From NCBI RefSeq assembly GCF_030272615.1, contig NC_081412.1, positions 670,864,852 to 670,928,851 of the forward strand: a stretch of DNA of 64,000 nucleotides, in the 5' to 3' direction. The translations under genes were made by a program, and so were the position numbers. Shown here piece by piece: positions 43,693-57,163 of the stretch (positions within the stretch are counted from its first letter, which is position 1; each line of letters begins with the position of its first letter). The DNA comes from Cryptomeria japonica. Its lineage: Eukaryota; Streptophyta; Pinopsida; Cupressales; Cupressaceae. The notes under the pieces were generated by a model. It made no database searches and was not told the DNA's origin. It was given only the letters and a program-made list of their open reading frames with translations.

Positions 43693-46665
43693 GTGATAAT
43701 TATTGCTCACAATTCATCACACATCATAGAGGTTGCAAGTTCATCAGGAAGAAAGAGGAGTGCTAAGGGCTTTGAATCCACGTCTAAAAAATCCAAAACA
43801 ATGGAAGTCCCTCCTGCAGGGAAATTGAATCAAGATATCATTGATCAATTTCATTCCCCAAGTGCAAAATCAAGGAGGTCGAAACAACATTTGCCCAGAA
43901 AAAAACCAGCTTGAGGACAGGTTTAAAGGGGTTGGAGATGTGTGGACAGAGGTGAGAGGTTATGAACTCATCCTATTTCATTTTCTGAGAAAGGATGAAC
44001 AAGTGCCAATTTGTAACTCGTGGATAACCAACTTTGGTAAAGTAGTTGTTCCAAATGTTTTCGTAAATATCAGATTGATGGAAGTCTTGGTCAAAAAGTG
44101 CAATTCTGTGAAGAGATGCATTCAGTTTCCAAATGGCAAAGTGTTTATCAGATTTAGTCATGGTAGCATAGATGAATTTTTTATCTTAGACCCTAACCCT
44201 GATGTACCCTTGTTGTTTGAAGAACTAGAGGAGGAATTTGTTAAAATGGATACTACTTATAAATGGTGGAACTTAGATTTCCATAGGGTTCAGAAGGGAA
44301 TTCTAACTGAAGAGGATGGTACCCCATTGAACATGGACATTTTTCAGACACTACTTACAATACACCTATATGTCATGCGAACAAGTCGGAGGTATAGAGG
44401 TCCCTGATGTAGCTAATATTGGGCCGCTGGTGTTAGCAGCAAATATACAGATGTATGAGCCAAGACCCTTTGATTATGCTACTTATGTTAAAGAAAAATT
44501 ACATGAAGGTTTATTGAACCTCAGAGATAATATGGAGCCCACTTTCAAGTTTTACTCGTTGTTAATGCATTTGATTTGATTTTATGAAATATTTAGGGAT
44601 ATGTGGCCAATGAATTTAAAATTTAACACTATAGACAAAGCATGTAAAGAACAACCAGTACAGATTTGGACATCAGTTTGGGATTCCCGATATGTGAAAT
44701 CAAACTACATCAAGTTTGAAGAGCTAATAGTAAAACCATTATACGATATGTATGGTGTCCCGTGTGAAGGATCTATTTCCACTAAAGTTAAAAGATTTCT
44801 TAGACCTGCTATTTTTTATGAAAGAGGTATTGTCAATCACAACTGGGGCGACTGGTTTGTTCACAAGGATTTTACTTGCTTCAGGATTTACGGTTTTGAA
44901 CCCCATATCTGTTGCCAAAACTTGTACCAGATAGAATTTCTTATCTAGAGATTGTGAGACAGTTAAGTGTTTTGAATGCCAAACATTTTTGAGGTATGCA
45001 TAAGCAGAATTTCATGCTTGGGACTCTTTTTTTGGGGGATTTTACCATTGTATCGACAAATGATGAAGCCATTGATAGGAAACTGATTGAAGAATATAAT
45101 TTGTTCAAATATGCTACTAGGGTCAATTATGACCTTAAGGGATATATTCATAATTGTAAGAAAAGTCAAAATCTGGGAGATTACATTCATGTTTACTTGG
45201 AAGCAGAGGACATGTTTAGAAACATGGAGGAGGAAGAGGCCCAAATGACCATTGATGAATTAAACAAGACATTGGAAGAAAAGAAAAAGAGATTGCAAGA
45301 AATGGAAACTGAAGAAAAAGAGAGTGAAGGCGAGTTCAAAGAAGTTGAGGTGGTATCTAGGCATTAAGCACCAGACATAGCAAAAGAGCCAGACTTGCAA
45401 AAGAAAATTGTTGCCAGGATGAACATCCATAGTGATGCAAGATACAATGAGTATTTTTCCTTTGTATCTGATGATGTTTTTATTAAGTAAAAATAATTTA
45501 AATCCTTTTTATATAATTTCAAAGGGAAGAAACTAAGAGACTCTATCCCAAATGTAACCCCTGAAAAAGAATCAGAATTTTTGGGGAAACTAAAGGAAGA
45601 AATCAACTTAGAATTGACCACTATAACCCCTCAAAGGGGAAGACAACTTCTTAGTAAAGTAGGCATCATCATCTTTCCAAGATGGGACATGAGTACATCA
45701 TTTATTTTTAATAGCATGTTACATTCTGAGAATAAGGATTTTAAATTAGATATTCAGGGGGTAAATGATGTGTATGTCGGCTCTATATTTGACCAGAATG
45801 AAGAGGCTTTTCTTTTATGGGCTCTTTATCCTCCAAATAAGAGGCTACAAATAATTAATGTGGATAAAGCCTTTGGTCACATGATGAAATTGAAAGTTGG
45901 CGAAGTAGATCCCATTGTTACTGTTGATATGGGTATTGATATTTCAAAATTTAATAAAGCACAATTGGTCAAAGTGATCAAAGAAAGAGATCAATACAAA
46001 GGATTATATGAAGAATTGCTAAAAAGAGGATAACCTATGCCACAAATCCATGATGGGTCTCAATGGAAAAATAAATGTGAGGAAGTGCAATTGGAAAATA
46101 AAAACCTGAAAAGGCAAATGTAGATTGTGAGGGCTGACACAACCTCTGTTTTATTGGCTAAGAGATTTGAAAAATTGCAAGGTTTCCTTGAAGATTTTTG
46201 GGTTGTTTATCAAAAGAATATGGATAATGCAATATCTCATAACTAGATTTATAACAGACTAGGAACTCTATTACATGATAAGACAATGACCAATATAGAT
46301 GTCAAAGTAATTAAAGGAATACAAAAGCTTTTGGAAAAGCATGAAGACTTTGACACAAAATTGCAAAATGAATTTAATGAATGTAAGGAAATAGTACAAC
46401 ATGGTTCTCCAAAAATTGAAGATCAGAATGGAAAAATTAAGGATAAGGATAAATGGATTGTGGAGTGCCAAAGTCTTCTTAGTGCTTCCCTTAACATTGC
46501 CTAGTCTAATGTACTTGACATGGCAGAGACAATCGAGCACATGGAAAACTTCATCACTTTGGAGATTGTGGTCAAAGATATTATCTACGATGCAGATACC
46601 TACAAATTAGAGGGATATTTGAAGCATATTCAGAAGTGTGATTAGATGCTTGGAGACCAGCCATA
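43693..46665 (+). pseudogene. Decayed long ORF of an unknown plant family (copy B)
   Basis: Open stretches on the plus strand follow each other with several frameshifts and stops, together about 900 codons. N-part: GVGDVWTEVRGYELILFHFL, NPDVPLLFEELEEEF. Middle: YVKSNYIKFEELIVKPLYDM, RGIVNHNWGDWFVHKDFTCF. Then YLEIVRQLSVLNAKHF, RVNYDLKGYIHNC, DYIHVYLEAEDMFRN. A coiled coil of EEEKKRLQEMETEEKE type follows at about 45230-45350, then LSKVGIIIFPRWDMSTSF, and a Lys/Glu-rich tail with KVIKGIQKLLEKHEDF. Stops include TAG at 46501-46503 and TAA at 45364-45366. The middle aligns by eye with 10750-11200, so this is the fuller copy of that family. Function unknown; could be a retrogene family or an element-encoded protein. 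Confidence 0.55.
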
Positions 46666-48298
46666 GATATCAAAATATCTTTAAGGATGTGACTTTGTAT
46701 TTTATAGTTTTAGTTTGTTAGGGCAGTCTTTAGGTAGTTAGTTTCTAGTTAGTTTTTTGTTAATTTTAGTTTAATGAAAGGGTATGCCCTTTCATTTTTC
46801 AAACTGAATCCTCATCTATATGTGGAGGATATTTTAGGAGAGACAAATATCACAATTTTATAGTGTTTTTATCAAGACAATCTCTAAGCATTTTCTTAAG
46901 AACCCGTTGCCTGGAAGTACCAAGTTGATGGACGATATGCACTGAAATCAACTAGTTTATGTATTTTATTTTCAATATAAAGATTCAAGTGTTTCTCATT
47001 CATGATGGTATCTATCTTTTCAATGGCTTGATCAGTTCCTTAGATAAATCTATTTACATAGGTTGTTTCATTGTGCAATATTATGTTGTTGTAATTAAGA
47101 TTGATTTTCAGTTTGAATATCAGTTTGAAGGATTGGTTGGAAAACTTTGAATTGTATTATTGGTATTTCAAAGTAAAGTTAAATTCAGTAAGACAAAATG
47201 GATGTCACATTTTAATTTCAATTCATATGGAAGCCTTTGAGATGATGGTCTTGTTACATTAACAAGTTATTAAAACTGTCTCTAAGGTTAAACGTAGGAT
47301 TTTTCATTTGAAATGATATGAAACTAGTAAGGAATCAAGGCACTGGTCTTTTATTGATTTAATATTTTTGAGTCAAGTATTTCCAAAGCAAGTTTCATTA
47401 AGGAATCATATTTCTAATTCATTCAATCACTACTTTATAAACATTCATTTACAAGCAAGCAAGAAGATTGATTCTGGTATGGTAAATAGGGTTTACTTAT
47501 TTTTTAGTTTTTATACAATACTTTTAGCTTTTATCTAACATAATCAATAATTGGAAGACTTTTCAATAGCTAGGAACTGCAGCATTGGGAAAGTAAAGAA
47601 AAACAGATAAATGAGAACATACTGGTAGGATGACAAGCTCAAATTTATGAGACACACACTCTGAAATGAACTTATCTGCAACCAACTTTACATGATTCAA
47701 ACACACAACCTGCAAGTCCACATTAATTTACAGGCATGTGAAAATCTATAGGAAATTTGCCATCTCCAATATTTGAAACCCTCCCAACTACAAAATTAAT
47801 CCTTTTATATCACCTACTAGACAACCTAATTTGTAGAGGCAGAGGCAGAGGAAGAAGCAGAGGAAAAAGAGGAAAAGGACATGTCGAAACTGATTTGTAG
47901 AGGCAAACACAAAGGAAGAGGAAAAAGAAACAAAGGAATTGGCAAAGATAGAGGAAGTCGATAGTTCAATCCATCGCACGTGGTTTTCAAATGAACCCAC
48001 CTTTTTTTTTAATAATGCATGTGGTCGTTGGAATTCTGACTAACATGAGCTTCATCAGAAAATGTCATCAACATTTTGATGTTATTGGGCATTTTAAAAA
48101 AAAATCAAATTTGATCACAAAATACCTTGTCCGTCAGAATTTGAGGCCAAATGTATTACTGAAAACCTGCATAGAAAAACGTTAAAGAACAACCTTCTTC
48201 TCTTCTTTCAAAAAAGTGCCTCCAAGAAAGGTGAGCTCCAAAATTAAACTATGGCTTGCACCTTCATCAAATGCCACTTAAACATGGATTAGTAACGT
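46666..48298. other. No recognised gene
   Basis: AT-rich. The stretch 47640-47685 (GAGACACACACTCTGAAATGAA) resembles 2290-2312 next to the gypsy PBS and may be a leader fragment of that family. The Glu/Arg-rich minus ORF at 47788-48000 comes from a GAGGAA-type repeat. Nothing else to name. Confidence 0.4.
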
Positions 48299-48837
48299 GC
48301 ATTGATACCATGAAAGGAAATACAAGAGCAAAAAAATGAAAAATAAATCCAAGTATTTTGATTGAAGTAAAGTTACCAAAGTAGAGATCAACTTGAGAGC
48401 AATCACCCAAACTTGAAGAGGAGACACAAGAGCTTTTGAAAGGGGAAAAGAAAAGAAAAACCCCTTATGTATTATGAATGAAGGAAAAGCTTAAAGAGAA
48501 AAAGAGAGAGAGAGAGCAAGAAGCTCATTACAATAATATCCAAACTGAAGAATGAGAAGAGAAACATCTCTTAAATAGAGATGAGAAAAGGAGATACAAA
48601 GTAACTCCCAAATCTATGAATGCCACCATTCATAATATGTGTGTGCAATGTGTCAACATCCTCTTAAGGAGGATAAACCAATATTCCTTAATAAAGGAAA
48701 ATAAAATAAATGACTTGTCCTTACACATGTACTAGAGGACAAATTATATGTAGGGATTCCAAAGGAATATCCTAAACTAAATACAAATAAACCTAAGCCA
48801 AGTAAAGATTAAACTTTTACTTTATAAAGTTTTAACA
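48299..48837 (-). repeat. Possible minus-strand LTR with initiator-Met-like PBS
   Basis: GCATTGATACCA (48299-48310) is the complement of TGGTATCAATGC, close to a plant initiator-Met PBS. It is followed by TGAAAGGAAAT... and, about 527 bp on, TTTTAACA at 48837, giving TG...CA ends. A GA-rich stretch at 48490-48525 lies inside. No partner LTR or coding region was found. Confidence 0.4.
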
Positions 48838-49849
48838 AATTTACATAAAAATAAACAGGTGATCAAATTTTTATTCATCTCATATTTTTATTCAGATTAT
48901 AAAAAATTATAAGTGAAATGGATAATTTTTTTTTATATAAAATATTATGATTATCCAATATCAGTGTCATAAAATAAGGTGCTCATTTAAGAAAATATTA
49001 TTGATATTTAGAAAAATACTATTCTTATATACAACTATTAGGGTGACAATTTCTATAAGTGCAATAAATACCTTGACTTTTATCGACTTTTATCATGAAA
49101 CGTGCAAGGTTCTCAAACACTTTTATGATCATTTAAAGTTGGATATAACTTATTTAGTTAAAAATAATGTGTTGTTTTTATAATAATAAATAGAATTTTT
49201 GTGTTGGACTATTGGATCATTTGTGTTGGAAATAAAGGTTAGAGATAACAAGATTTATGATTACCAAAAGACATTGAAATTATTTGAGTTGCATTTAAGT
49301 TATATTTTAAATAAGAATATGATATTGTTCATTTGTTGTTCAACTACTAGAAATTTCATGATTAAATTTTGGTTGAATCTTTGAACATTCATTTTAAAGA
49401 CACTTACCACTAGACATGCTAATGTGGTGAGCTATATTATGACTATGACATTTAAACCTTAATTGTAGATAAATAATAGACCTTTTTTACATTTCTAAAA
49501 AAAACTGAAATCCTACATAGCTGCAAAGACTTGGTAGTTCTTGAAGGTATTGAAAATTGTAATAGCTGGCCTATCTCCAACTAAGAAAAGTAAACCCAAT
49601 GTTTAAAATTATTGAGGTAAGCAGTCTTAAATATTTACATCATCTTGAGATCAATTTTGTAGGTAGCTAGGTGGTCAATCAGCTGGGAGATCTTAATGGT
49701 TGTGCTTTTCTGAGAAATTAATTAATTTTTTTTTCTTGATCCCTCTTGGAGTTCCCAAGGTTGAATGGTTTTCCATATTTGGAGAAAGTGAAATTTAGTG
49801 TGTAATAAAGTCAAGGGGCCAATTGACTATAAAAAATGAACGGAGCTTC
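48838..49849. other. No recognised gene
   Basis: AT-rich single-copy-looking DNA with ORFs of at most 78 codons. GCTTC (49845-49849) is one possible target duplicate of the tandem Copia insertion that starts at 49850. Confidence 0.5.
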
Positions 49850-52275
49850 TGTTGGAAGTGGAAACACTCTGAGAGAGGGGGCGGTTAATCAGAGTGTTAC
49901 AAATTTTAACAAGATATACTTTTATGAACTTGACAACTTTAATTCACAAAATACACAGATGACTGAGACTTAACACCTTGATGAAATACATTAATGAAGC
50001 ATGAAATAAACAATAGAATCAACTGAAACACTTGATTCAGACTTTTCAAAATTAAGAAAGGTATTGAATTTTGTTTTTACACAAACATGAAACATCTAAA
50101 TGAGTACTTCAAATATTGCATTACATAAACTCAACAAAACAGAGTATGACATAAAGAGAGCTAAAGATATGACGTATCAGAGCATAAACTAGTAAAACAA
50201 AATGAGACAAGACAATGCACATAACACCATAGTTTTCATGAGTGGAAAACCCTCCTGGGGTAGAAAAACCACTCGGTAAGATCCCTTATATTAATTCAAA
50301 GAGCACCAACTCAGTTCACAAGATTTAGAAACCACAAGGCCTCAAGGAGCACCAACCCCTCTTCTTATCCAATAAATATTTCAACTCGAGCTACAGCCAC
50401 TGGTGATTTTATGCATGCACTTAAATCTTGCAGTCACAAAACCATCAGGGATTGGAGCGAGAATATTTTACCAGTCTGTACAAATGATTCTTTCTAAAAA
50501 AATTTGCAATAATATTCTTCAAGGATGAAATCAACACTATCAGAGAGAAAAATTCAATCTCTGAACAAAATAATTTCAAACAATAAAACCTCATGTACTC
50601 TGCAACAAAACAGAGTATTGATTCTCAAAACCCTCGACTATCTCTGGTAAACTACAGCACTTCTTTTCTTTTTAACAAATGCTGTGTCTTTCACTTTATT
50701 CACACTCCTCTCTCTCTGTTTTTCCTCATCTAAACTGTTCTGTATAAAAATTGTTTTATACCCAAACAAAACACCACATGTTCTTCCAGAATAACCCTCG
50801 TATAGGGTTACCAATAACTTTACAGGAATTGCAAACTGAACATCAAATAACCGTTTTTAACTGTGCAACGGAAAGGGAAGAAACTGAAGATGCTTGATTT
50901 CCCAGTCATGAAAAACAAAAATAAAGCATGAACATTTTCCTTATTTTCATTTTGCATAACTGAAAAAAAACTTGATTCGAAACAAAAATCTAAATCTTTT
51001 AATCATGTGATCAAGAAAAATACCTGTTAAACGTAAACTTAACCAAACAAACTAACCAACCAACCATTAAGCTCCTGGTTAAGACCATTTTTGCTTCATT
51101 CTTTTTAACTCAACAAACTGATTCGAGCTCCTTAGCGGTGGCTGCGTCTCTCATGGCGTTAGGGTTTGTGACGGACGCCAAACAAGTTCAAAAGTAAAAT
51201 GAAACTCAAAACATCTCTCGAAAACCTTTTAACCTGTCGGTCACAGAATTGTATTTTGAAGTATATGTTGTTTGTCTGTAGATAAATTAAACATGATTTA
51301 AACCAAAGATGTTGTTTCAATAAATGCCAAGTCAGGTTATTCACTGCATCCGTGTCACCCGTCTGGCTCGAGAGAGAGATGTTTTAAACACATAACACGT
51401 CAGCCAAGTCAAAGTGTCCGTGTTACTAAACTGGCCCATGAGAAGGACATTTTAAATGAATAACCACATGCTTATTAAAAACACAGCTTCCCTTTTTATA
51501 CTTTCTTGTCATCGAGGACAAACGTACCAAAGAGCAACAAACTCCCCCTTTGTCCTTGATGGCAAAAAAAGAAAAAAAACTTAAACCATCATTGCCATGA
51601 AATATGTCATCAACTGAAAGGACCAAAATCAATGTAAGGAGTTCCACTATCAACAAATGCAATATATACAATCAACACTGAACCTTGTCATATGCAAACC
51701 TGTAAGGAAAAACAACATCCTCTGAACCTGTAATACGCAATTCTATAAAGAATAAATACTGTCAGAATAATGAACTCCCAATCTGATCTGTATCAAACAA
51801 GAGTACCAAACTGTAATACCCAAATAAAAAAATGCCTTATGCCACTGTAATGAAATTCCAATGCCTGAAAAGTCAATTGTCACTGTAATATCACTGTAAT
51901 ATCAAAAATGCCAATGCCAATAAAATGCAAAGTCTGTAAAGTCTGTAATGCCAATCAAAAATGAATGCCAATATGTGAAATGCTAATATCCAATGTCACT
52001 GTCAAAAAAATGAAATACCAATGTCACTGTTCACTGTTGCACTGAAAAATGAATACCAATATGTGAAATGCCAATATCCAATGTCACTATCAAAAAAAAT
52101 GAAACACCAATGTCACTGTTCACTGTTGCACTGAATGTACTGAATACTAATATGAATACCTATGTCACTCACTGTTGCACTGAATACCAATATGAAACTG
52201 TGAATACCAATTTCTCCCCCTTTTTTTTACTTTTTTTTAAAAAACACAAGGACAAAAGGAAAGAACAGAGCAACA
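49850..52275 (-). repeat. 3' LTR of copy 1
   Basis: 2426 bp, plus-strand ends TGTTGGAAG...GAGCAACA, inverted at the tips. Right-hand part contains an 88-bp direct duplication (51961-52048 and 52049-52136) and many CACTGT/CCAAT motifs. A TTTTTTTACTTTTTTTT tract follows CTCCCCC near 52213, a PPT-like sequence inside the LTR. Confidence 0.92.
51491..51500 (-). promoter_or_regulatory. LTR promoter TATA box (copy 1, 3' LTR)
   Basis: Minus-strand TATAAAAAGG, identical at 58805-58814 in the other LTR. It would place transcription start near 51465, leaving U3 of about 0.8 kb and R-U5 of about 1.6 kb. Confidence 0.6.
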
Positions 52276-52287
52276 CTCCCCCTCAAA
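52276..52287 (-). other. Polypurine tract of copy 1
   Basis: Minus-strand TTTGAGGGGGAG ends exactly at the LTR start TGTTGC. The same sequence is at 59604-59615 for copy 2. Confidence 0.85.
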
Positions 52288-52294
52288 TTATGCT

Positions 52295-55200
52295 TTAGGT
52301 GGAGACAAGAGCAGATTGAGAAAATACTCCCAATCTATCCCTTAACCGTTCAAAGACTTCTTTAGACAAGGCATTTGTAAAAATATCAGCAACTTGGGCT
52401 TGTGAAGGAACAAACACTAATTGAAACTCATTAGCCAACACCTGATCTCGTAGAAAATGGAGTTTAATGGCAACATGTTTAGTGCGAGAGTGCATAATAG
52501 GATTTTTTGAAAGATCAATTGCACTAGTATTGTCACAATAGATTGAAATGGGCTTAATAGTAGAAATGCCCATATCAGTAATTTGATGAGACATCCATAT
52601 CAGTTGTGTGCAACATGCAGTGGCTGCTATATATTCTGACTCTGCGGTGGACAGAGTGACACAATCTTGCTTTTTACTATGCCAAGCAACAAGACAATCA
52701 CCAAGAAAGAAGGCAGCTCCACTGGTGCTTTTACGATCATCTAGACAACCGGCCCAATCAGAATCAGTGAAGCCAACAAGAGTGAAGTCATTATTACGGG
52801 GATACCAAAGACCATAATCTAGAGTGCCTTGAACATATCTAAAGATTCATTTTACAACATTCAAATGAGATTGTTTAGGTGCAGATTGAAAGCGAGAGAC
52901 TAGACATATTGGAAACATTAAATCTAGTCGAGATGCAGTTAAATATAATAGACTTCCTATCATTGACCTGTACTCAGATTGATTTACTGCAGGTGAGTCA
53001 TCAGATTTGGTCAATTTATAGCCTATTTCCATTGGAGTGCTAACTGGTTTACAATCTGCCATATTAAATTTTCTAATCATCTCTTTGGCATATTTGGTTT
53101 GTGACAAGAAGATACCTTGCTAAAGTTGTAACACTTGAAGACCAAGAAAGAAATTCAGTTCCCCAAACATAGACATTTCAAACTCAGATTCCATGATTTT
53201 AGAGAACTTTTTGGATAAAGAGTCATTATTACAGCCAAAAATGATATCATCTACATATATCACAACCACTAGGACATCATTACCTTCGATTTTAACATAT
53301 AAGTTGCTATCTACAGCACCTCTAGTGAATCCATTTGCTCTAAGATGATTATCCAGTCTAGAGTACCAAGCTCTTGGAGCCTGTTTAAGGCCATAGAGTG
53401 CTTTCTTTAATCTATATACACAATCAGATTTGTCTGCAACTTCAAAACCTTTCGGCTGTTCCATATAAACTTCTTCATCAAGATAACCATTCAGAAAGGC
53501 AGTTTTGACATCCATCTGGTAAACTTTAAACTTTTTATAGCAAGTGTATGCAAGAAAAATTCTGATTGATTCTAATCTAGCTACTGGTGCGAATGTTTCT
53601 CCAAAATCTATTCCTTCCTGCTGAGCATAACCTTTACAAACAAAACGAGCTTTATTTCTAACAACCTTCCCAGATTCATCAAGCTTATTTCTAAAGATCC
53701 ATTTGCCTCCTATCACATTCTTATCATCTGGCCTAGGTACTAACTCCCAAGTTTGATTTTTCTCTATTTGACTGATTTCATCTTTCATTGCATTTAACCA
53801 ACATTCATCAGATAAAGCATCAGAAACATTTTTGGGTTCGAAATCAGTTACCAAACAAAAATGTTCAGCCAGTTGAGCTTGTTCAGTTGTTTTTGCCCTT
53901 CTTCTAGTCAAAATACCTGCATCTATATTGCCAATAACTTGACTTTGAGGATGTCTCTTTGTTATAATTTTTGAGGGTGTATAATGGAGAATACCTGTCT
54001 CTGGATTTGAATTCTCTATATTTTCTTCATCAGAACTTGATGAACATATTTCATTTTTCTTTTCTGTTTCTGCAGGTTTAGGAACTTGATCAACCTTTGT
54101 TAAAGTAGTTTCCTCTTCCTCAATATCCTGCACATCATTACTTAACAAAAATTGTTCATCAAACCTTACATTTATTGTTTCAACAATTTTATTCAGTCTA
54201 TTATTGAAACATCTATAGGCTTTGCTATGAGTAGAGTATCCAAGAAAGATACCCTCATCAGTTTTAGCCTCAAAATTTCTTAGATTTTCTTCATCTCTTT
54301 TTAGATAACATTTGGCACCAAAAATTTTGAAATATTTGATAGAAGTAGCTTTTCCATACCAAAGTTCATAAGGAGTAAAGGTAGATTTTACCCTGATTTG
54401 AACACGATTCAAAATGTAAACAGCTGTGTGTACAGCTTCTTTCCAATACCTGTCTGGTAGATTTGCCTCACTAAGCATTGTGCGAGCCATTTCTTTGACT
54501 GTTCTATTTTTTCTCTCAACTACTCCATTTTGTTGAGGTGTACGAGTAGCAGCATATCGTCTCTTAATACCATGTCTTTCACAGTAATCAATGAATTCTT
54601 GTGAAGTGAATTCACCACCCTTGTCTGATCTTAAGCATTTCAATTTTAGATCAGATTCTCGTTCAACCATTTTTCTGAAAATCTTAAATCTATCAAAAGC
54701 TTCGGATTTGTGTTTGAGGAAAGTGACCCATACCATTCTGGTATAGTCATCAACAAAAAGCATAAAATATTTTTCACCATTTATTGACTGTGTCCTTGTA
54801 GGACCACATAAGTCTATGTGTACAAGCTGTAATGGTCTAGTAGAAGAATGTTCTTTAGATTTGAAAGACACTTTTGTTTTCTTTCCTTTGAGACATGCTT
54901 TACAAACTGAATTGAATGGTTTACTCAAAATAGGCAAACCTCTAACATTCTGATTTTTACTGATTCTAACCAGATTGTCAAAATTTATATGTCCTAGGCG
55001 TTTATGCCATAACCAATTTTCTTCTATTTGACCCATAAGACAAATGCCTTCATTATTCTCATAATTAGTGGAATCAAGCAAACTGTAGACATTGCCAATT
55101 GTTCTCAAACCAGCAGCAACAGTTTTACCAGATTTATTTTTGATAGTACAATCTTGAGAGCTAAAAGATACACTGTAACCACTATCACAAATTTGACTGA

Positions 55201-57088
55201 CACTCAATAAATTATGCTTTAACCCCTCAACAAAGTACACATCATGAATAGGAGTATCATCATTTAGCAGTAATGTACCTTTACCTCGTACATAAGCTCC
55301 TGAATTATCCCCAAAGCGTACAAAGCCACCATTAAAGTCTTCAAGATGCAGAAATTTATTTCTATCTCCTGTCATATGGTGTGAACAGCCACTGTCCAAC
55401 ACCCATAAAGATTTCTTATTTGAGAGAAGTGCAGTTTGCACTATCATTGATTGCTCAATACCAAATACAAACTTAGGTTTCCATATTTTATTAGGGCTTG
55501 CATTTGTTTTGCACTGTATAGTAGTATGCCCAAAAGTGTTAAACTTATTACACTTTACTGTGTTTGGAAAATCATATCCTTGATTGAAACCAAACATAGG
55601 AGATCTTTGTTGCAGAAATATGCAAGTATTAACCTTATGACCAAACCTATTGCAATAGAAACAGTATCCATGAAAAAAACCAAACCTAAAAGGTTTTGTT
55701 CTGTTATAAGTCTGAAATGATTTTCTAGTTGCAGGCTTAGTGTTCTGTCTTGATGACTCAGCTTTATCAAACCCTAAACCAGCCAAATCTTTATGCAACT
55801 TCTGCTTGCTCAAGATATCATTTAGATGTATTGTACTTTCATACTGTTCAATTTGTTTTTGAAGTTTTGTGGACTGTTGTTCTAATGTTTCAATTTTCTT
55901 TTCTCTTTCTTCAAGAAGGGACTTCAAGTTTGAAGTCACTAAATTTGCATCATTCAACTCGACTTGTAAAATCTGATTTGAATTTTCATGTGAAGCTACA
56001 AGTTTCTTTAACCTCTTTATTTCTTTTAAAGCACAAAGCAATTCTCCTTCAAGATCAATTTCTCCTTGATCTAAATCTTCAAATTCATTTTTTTTGCTAG
56101 TTACATCTTCTAATTCTGCCATAAATAGAGTTTCATCACGTTCACAAGGTGAATCATCTGATTCATTTCCAGAGTCTTCTTTAGTAAAAAGACTCTTCTT
56201 TTTCTTGAAGGTATTAAATCTCCTTTTAGGATTCCACATTTTCTTTTTGTAGAATTTTTTTGGTTTTTCCTCTTCATTGTTTTGATCACTTAGAGGACAT
56301 TGAGCAGCAAAGTGTCCAGCTTTGCCACAATTAAAGCACTTAAAAGGTAATTTGCCCTTATATTTCTTTTTTAGTTTTCTAACAAAAAGGGCTTCTATAG
56401 CATCTGAAAGTTCAGATTCACTATTAAGTTCTTCTTTCTTTTCTACTTTAAAAGCTGTTTCTTTTGAAGAAGAAGGATTATTACCTATCCTCATCTCATA
56501 GGCAGTAAGAATGCTTTGTAGGTTATCAAGTATCATTGTAGAAAAACTTTTCTTTTCTTCTAAGGTTGAAACCTTAGTTTCAAACTTGGGTAACAAGGTT
56601 CTAATCACTTTATTGACAACTTCCTTTTCTTCAACCTCTTCACCAAGACCCTTTCTCGAATTTACTATTTCATCAACTCTAAGAAAATAGCTTGCTACTG
56701 TTTCATCTTCTTTCATTCTTAAAGATTCAAACTGATTTTTGAGTGTAAGAATTTTAGACTCTTTAACCTTAGCATCCCCTTGATAAATGGTTTCAAGTTT
56801 TTTCCAAATATCATAAGCAGAAGAACAATGCATGACTTTAACAAAAACATCTTTAGTGAGACCACATAAGAGAGCATGCTTAGCTCTGGCATTTAACTCA
56901 TACTTGGTTTTATCATCAGGATCAGTAGGAATAATGGAAGGAACTGTATATTTTGTGGTCACAATATTCCACACATTAAGATCAACTGAAATGAGATAAG
57001 TTTCCATCCTAATCTTCCAAAACACATAATCAGTTCCATCAAAAAGAGGAGCTCTTGAAAGTGAAGCACCTTCCTGAGTTTGAGCCAT
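52295..57088 (-). pseudogene. gag-pol: Copia gag-pol polyprotein, copy 1 (two nonsense codons)
   Basis: The start ATG is at 57088 ([12 protein letters not shown]), 61 bases after the PBS. Numbering from it: UBN2-type Gag about 10-210; CCHC knuckle 251-264; coiled coil about 348-420; second CCHC 476-489; third knuckle 513-526 with its second Cys replaced by Phe (also in copy 2). Protease DSG at 565; pre-integrase H695, H700, C729, C732; integrase D759, D822, E858 (35 residues between the last two); RT with D1193 and YVDD 1278-1281. Then TAG at 53120-53122 and TGA at 52847-52849, both single C to T changes against copy 2 (CAG and CGA there). The frame stays open through RNase H ([25 protein letters not shown]) to the stop at 52295. 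About 1597 codons if uninterrupted. No other lesion seen. Confidence 0.95.
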
Positions 57089-57149
57089 AAAAAAAACTTC
57101 CAAGAGACCAGGAACAATCCCTAGGACAGACCTATATGAGGGACCCTAT

Positions 57150-57163
57150 GCTCTGATACCACT
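57150..57163 (-). other. Primer binding site of copy 1
   Basis: Minus-strand AGTGGTATCAGAGC directly after the LTR end: an exact match to the 12-base plant initiator-Met PBS with two spacer bases. Confidence 0.9.

Noticed and set aside
47788-48000. Ser/Phe-rich minus ORF
   Set aside because: Derives from a GAGGAAAAAGA-type purine repeat.
54000-56100. Plus-strand ORFs inside the Copia internal regions (and again at 62356-63301)
   Set aside because: Shadows of the minus-strand gag-pol frame; they repeat in both copies only because the element does.
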